NCBI RefSeq assembly: GCF_902506425.1
Contig: NZ_LR732506.1
Span: 1 to 6,581, forward strand
From: Novosphingobium sp. 9U
GTDB lineage: Bacteria; Pseudomonadota; Alphaproteobacteria; Sphingomonadales; Sphingomonadaceae
Length of the DNA: 6,581 nt
Reading direction: 5' to 3'
Shown: positions 4,899 to 6,581 of the stretch, one piece after another
How the letters are laid out: every line of letters begins with the position of its first letter
How positions within the stretch are numbered: the first letter of the stretch is position 1
Notes under the pieces: model-generated
Database searches by the model: none
Told to the model about the DNA's origin: nothing
What the model saw: only the letters and a program-made list of their open reading frames with translations
Position numbers and translations under genes: made by a program

Positions 4899-5229
4899 TC
4901 ACGACTTCTTGTTGCACGGATGCGCAGGATCGAGCGGCCTGCCGTCCCGTGCCATGCACTATGCCGCTCCGCTCCTCTCGCTGGACTTCGCCATTGTGGC
5001 AGGGAGCGCACACCGGCTCTCAGTTCTTGCGGTCCCAAAAGAGCTTGAGGTCGCCGCGGTGGGGCGTGCGGTGGTTCACGACCGTGGCCGGTACAGCCCT
5101 GCCTTTAGCCTCACAGCCGATGCACAGCGGGTTGGCGTCAAGGAAGGCGACACGGGCCTTCTTCCACTTGCGCCCATAGCCGCGCTCAGATGATGAGCGC
5201 TTGTCGCTGCGCCAGCTCGGCACGGGCAT
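4899..5229 (-). pseudogene. Phage HNH endonuclease, broken by a nonsense codon and a frameshift
   Basis: ATG 5229 starts MPVPSWRSDKRSSS. Then come the typical RGYGRKWKKARVAFLDANPL, a first zinc pair CIGC (residues 36-39), and ATVVNHRTPHRGD with the catalytic His. In the family the residue before that His is usually Asp; here it is Asn. FWDRKN at residues 64-69 is followed by TGA (5022-5020), where relatives have Trp. The same frame continues EPVCAPCHN, the second zinc pair and final His-Asn of the motif, then QREERSGIV. Near 4955-4965 the frame shifts by one to give DGRPLDPAHP, the usual C-terminus, ending at TGA 4901-4899. Phage HNH proteins next to terminase genes assist DNA cleavage at packaging. 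Without the second Cys pair the 69-residue product should be inactive. The ribosome binding site is weak. Confidence 0.82.
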
Positions 5230-5325
5230 CTTCGTGCTTTCGAGTATGAAACCGTATCATGGAAGCAGCCATCCGCGCCCCGTCCACTTGATTAACATGC
5301 GGGTGCCTTGGCGAGAACGATCAAC

Positions 5326-5353
5326 TTGACCGCAATCGCCCTTAGACTAACGA
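5326..5353 (+). promoter_or_regulatory. Possible promoter for the 48-residue gene
   Basis: TTGACC (5326-5331) and TAACGA (5348-5353) are 16 bases apart, and the ATG at 5387 lies 34 bases beyond. The -35 box is good and the -10 box is poor. The placement suits the gene, but such matches also arise by chance. Confidence 0.28.
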
Positions 5354-5386
5354 TCACCTGAGTCAGGATCAGGCGGGCGTCTCAAG

Positions 5387-5533
5387 ATGGAATTAACCAA
5401 GCTACTCGCGTATGCTTTCTCGGACATAACCAAGTGGATCGGCGGTCATCCGATGATGTCTGGGGCGATCGCCACCCTAGTTATGGCTCTATTCGCACTA
5501 TACGTCCGAAGAATGGCGCGGGATGCCCGCTGA
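5387..5533 (+). CDS. 48-residue single-pass membrane protein
   Basis: ATG 5387 to TGA 5533. The protein starts MELTKLLAYAFSDITKWIGG, followed by HPMMSGAIATLVMALFALYV and a basic RRMARDAR tail. Residues about 25-40 form a membrane segment and the Arg-rich end should face the cytoplasm (positive-inside rule), giving a likely N-out topology. Residues 3-19 look like an amphipathic helix. The ribosome binding site is poor (CAAG directly before ATG; AGGCGGG 11 bases up). It is too short for a 60-residue cutoff. Hydrophobic tiny proteins like this occur as phage lysis helpers, toxins of type I systems and regulators of membrane enzymes, and nothing in the sequence decides between them. No antisense RNA signal was identified. 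Confidence 0.5.
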   Translation: MELTKLLAYAFSDITKWIGGHPMMSGAIATLVMALFALYVRRMARDAR

Positions 5534-5749
5534 CGGTCGACCCGAAGTAATAATATGCCATGCGCTTCATCTATGCTTGAGTTGGAGCGATCACTCGGGT
5601 TCGGACCGAGACGATCAGCTTGCAAGGCCGAGGCCCCACCGCTGAACGATAGTCGCGAACCCAGGCCCTGCTTCGCCACGGCGGCCATAACCCTGTAACA
5701 TCCGGCAATCTCAGGAGCGAATTGAACCGCAGACTGCGGAGCGATTCAG

Positions 5750-6037
5750 ATGACGCATATTGCAGCACCAGAATTTCAGGACAGAATGGTACGAAGGTAC
5801 TACGCGATGAGCGCAGTCTCATATTGGTACGATGCCGTACAAACAACGGCTGTTCGTCGAGTAGTCAACTTGATGTACGGTCCCGGTGCGACCCGAAGGA
5901 CTCGTAAGAGTCTTTTCCAACTATGCGGCGGCGATCCTCCTAGCCTCGGATCGTCGCCGTTTCTTTATTCCATGATCCAAGCGCTTACCGGAAGAAACGA
6001 CAGTATGCCGAAGTGCCCCAAAGACACTTCGAGTTGA
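5750..6037 (+). CDS. Unknown 95-residue protein reading through terminator-like hairpins
   Basis: ATG 5750 with GGAG eight bases upstream. A small hairpin (CCGCA/TGCGG, 5727-5739) overlaps that GGAG and could partly hide it. Residues 1-45 look like a real protein: MTHIAAPEFQDRMVRRYYAM then SAVSYWYDAVQTTAVRRVVN, rich in aromatic and basic residues and probably helical. After about residue 48 the composition changes, and the coding frame crosses two hairpins (5896-5915 and 5927-5958), the second followed by GTTTCTTTATT. A stop codon in a neighbouring frame (TAA 5905-5907) sits just before the second hairpin. An ancestral gene of about 52 residues ending there, later frameshifted, would explain this. 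I do not recognise the family and see no membrane segment or catalytic motif. Confidence 0.48.
   Translation: MTHIAAPEFQDRMVRRYYAMSAVSYWYDAVQTTAVRRVVNLMYGPGATRRTRKSLFQLCGGDPPSLGSSPFLYSMIQALTGRNDSMPKCPKDTSS
5896..5916 (+). terminator. Short hairpin followed by TTTT
   Basis: AAGGACTC (5896-5903) pairs with GAGTCTTT (5908-5915), one G-T wobble, with the 4-base loop GTAA. It is short, and the T-run overlaps the stem. It lies inside the 5750 ORF and 11 bases before a stronger hairpin, so it may be a chance or accessory structure. Confidence 0.3.
5927..5969 (+). terminator. Intrinsic terminator candidate
   Basis: GGCGGCGATCC (5927-5937) pairs with GGATCGTCGCC (5948-5958), 11 pairs with one G-T wobble, 10-base loop, followed at once by GTTTCTTTATT. 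This is the best plus-strand terminator in the window. It lies inside the open frame 5750-6037, which argues that the frame's natural end was upstream. Confidence 0.65.
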
Positions 6038-6055
6038 TCTCTCCTGCTAAGCCTC

Positions 6056-6073
6056 GCTTGAGGTGCCTCAAGC
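6056..6073. repeat. Perfect inverted repeat, possible operator
   Basis: GCTTGAGG (6056-6063) and CCTCAAGC (6066-6073) are perfect reverse complements two bases apart. The near-palindrome lies about 80 bases upstream of the GTG start at 6155, a suitable place for a dimeric regulator, and no T-run follows. No convincing promoter boxes surround it. Confidence 0.35.
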
Positions 6074-6154
6074 TTGTGCCCAGTTCGGCGACAGGGCTGA
6101 CGCTTAACTACCCCTCAACCTGAACGGCTTATGCGAGGCACGAGGAGATCGCCC

Positions 6155-6319
6155 GTGTACCAAGTCGAGGTCCTACGCGAAGACAAGTGGTGCCCAGCTG
6201 GTGCGCACGTGCGCGAACCGCATGCTATCGAGAATGCGCAGAACTTAAAGGCGAGCGGGCCCGAAGTGCGGCAAGTACGTGTGCTCGATCTCGCTGGCTG
6301 GGTGCTTTACTCACGCTAG
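6155..6319 (+). CDS. Small hypothetical protein, 54 residues
   Basis: GTG 6155 is preferred over ATG 6131 because GAGGAG lies seven bases before it. The protein starts MYQVEVLREDKWCPAGAHVR, continues EPHAIENAQNLKASGPEVRQ and ends VRVLDLAGWVLYSR. The pattern of a beta strand, a Trp-containing turn, a helix and two further strands resembles a family of tiny single-domain bacterial proteins of unknown role in which the chain reads roughly F-VDVFR-G-W----H--RE-A---A. I cannot name it. It stands alone: an inverted repeat lies upstream, and the next gene converges on it from the right. No T-rich terminator follows; only a small GAAGC/GCTTC hairpin is seen near 6342-6354. Confidence 0.52.
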   Translation: MYQVEVLREDKWCPAGAHVREPHAIENAQNLKASGPEVRQVRVLDLAGWVLYSR

Positions 6320-6401
6320 TGCATGCTTCCGCACACCGACTGAAGCGAGGCTTCGTCCGGGTGGTGGCAAGGGCAGCTCTCCCTTTCGGGCGTCAGACCA
6401 A

Positions 6402-6581
6402 TTAGCTCGCCATGCTGCTCCTGGCAGCGCGCCGGTTAAGGCACGCGAGCTTGTACATGAACATGGTGTAATCGCTGGGAGCGGTCCACCACTGCGCGAT
6501 CGGTGCTGAGGCAGGTGGTTGTTCCCCGGTACGATGAAGAACGGGCTCTCGATTGGTGACCGGGCCCAGCATCAGCGGAGA
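6402..6581 (-). CDS. 3' part of a minus-strand gene entering from the right edge
   Basis: One minus-strand frame is open from the window edge to TAA 6404-6402, 59 codons. The end reads IAQWWTAPSDYTMFMYKLAC followed by LNRRAARSSMAS. Third codon positions are strongly GC over the last 35 codons, and the aromatic-rich composition looks coding. An ATG at 6572 (MLGPVTNREP) could be the start, giving 56 residues, but the binding-site region is cut by the edge, so the gene may also begin outside. Function unknown. It is convergent with the gene at 6155-6319. Confidence 0.45.
   Translation of the reverse strand, partial: SPLMLGPVTNREPVLHRTGEQPPASAPIAQWWTAPSDYTMFMYKLACLNRRAARSSMAS

Larger units (their letters stand above)
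1195..5229 (-). mobile_element. Prophage relic (packaging and lysis-like genes, structural block missing)
   Basis: Minus-strand genes in the order HNH endonuclease, P27-type small terminase, large-terminase N-terminus, GH5 hydrolase fragment, holin-like protein, HNH/AP2-like protein and two further small proteins. The first three follow the usual order at the start of a tailed-phage late operon, and the last ones look like the far end. No portal, protease, capsid or tail gene lies between them. An IS481-family element splits the region at 3517-4515. Attachment sites, integrase and repressor are not in the window, so the true ends are unknown. Neighbouring genes overlap or nearly touch (8 bases at 3003-3010, 12 bases apart at 2317/2330, 4 bases at 1624-1627, 41 bases at 1295-1335), as is typical of phage operons. 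Confidence 0.75.

Noticed and set aside
5575..5700. Short plus-strand ORF starting MLELERSLGF
   Set aside because: No ribosome binding site and no protein-like pattern or codon bias.
6001..6031. CGAAGTG/CACTTCG hairpin as a terminator
   Set aside because: Seven pairs but a 9-base loop and no T-run on either strand.
1..6581. CRISPR arrays, tRNA and rRNA genes, attachment sites
   Set aside because: No spaced direct repeats, no tRNA fold and no rRNA-like stretch were seen. No integrase or duplicated core sequence marks prophage ends.

Overview
The window looks like a decayed prophage in a high-GC proteobacterium. An alphaproteobacterium, perhaps a sphingomonad, fits the codon use and the look of the small proteins, but no marker gene fixes the taxon. 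No rRNA, tRNA or CRISPR array was seen.

Layout from left to right. Bases 1-49 may hold the start of a gene leaving the window on the minus strand. Bases about 120-845 are a broken IS5-family transposase on the minus strand: several frameshifts, and the C-terminal part is missing. Bases 915-1185 are ambiguous, with a plus-strand membrane-protein start behind a strong ribosome binding site facing a minus-strand phage-like frame that has lost its start. From 1195 to 3431 the minus strand carries a compact, overlapping phage cassette. In transcription order it is: small terminase subunit (3431-3003); a chimera of the large-terminase N-terminus and the C-terminal half of a GH5 glycoside hydrolase (3010-2330); a holin-like membrane protein (2317-2066); an HNH/AP2-like DNA-binding protein (2010-1624); a single-pass membrane protein (1627-1295); and a 46-residue basic small protein (1335-1195).

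An IS481-family element (3517-4515, 23-bp inverted repeats, one plus-strand transposase) sits upstream of the small terminase gene. It separates that gene from a 377-base stretch with two strong hairpins and from a phage HNH endonuclease gene (5229-4899, minus) that has a premature TGA and a frameshift. HNH, small terminase, large terminase is the standard start of a tailed-phage packaging and morphogenesis operon. The jump from large-terminase residue ~48 straight into a late-type hydrolase and lysis-like genes implies that one deletion removed the portal, capsid and tail block. The relic therefore cannot make virions.

The right part (5234-6581) is not clearly phage. It holds a 48-residue membrane protein (5387-5533, plus), an unknown 95-residue ORF that runs through terminator-like hairpins (5750-6037, plus), a 54-residue protein with a good ribosome binding site and GTG start (6155-6319, plus), and the end of a minus-strand gene that enters from the right edge (6581-6402). 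Bases 5534-5749 hold no gene I can support.

The most notable items are the terminase-hydrolase chimera, the IS481 transposase whose stop codon appears to depend on its CTAG target site, the single-codon break in the HNH gene, and the short overlapping genes that a 60-residue length cutoff would miss. I did not find a complete new defence or mobile system.
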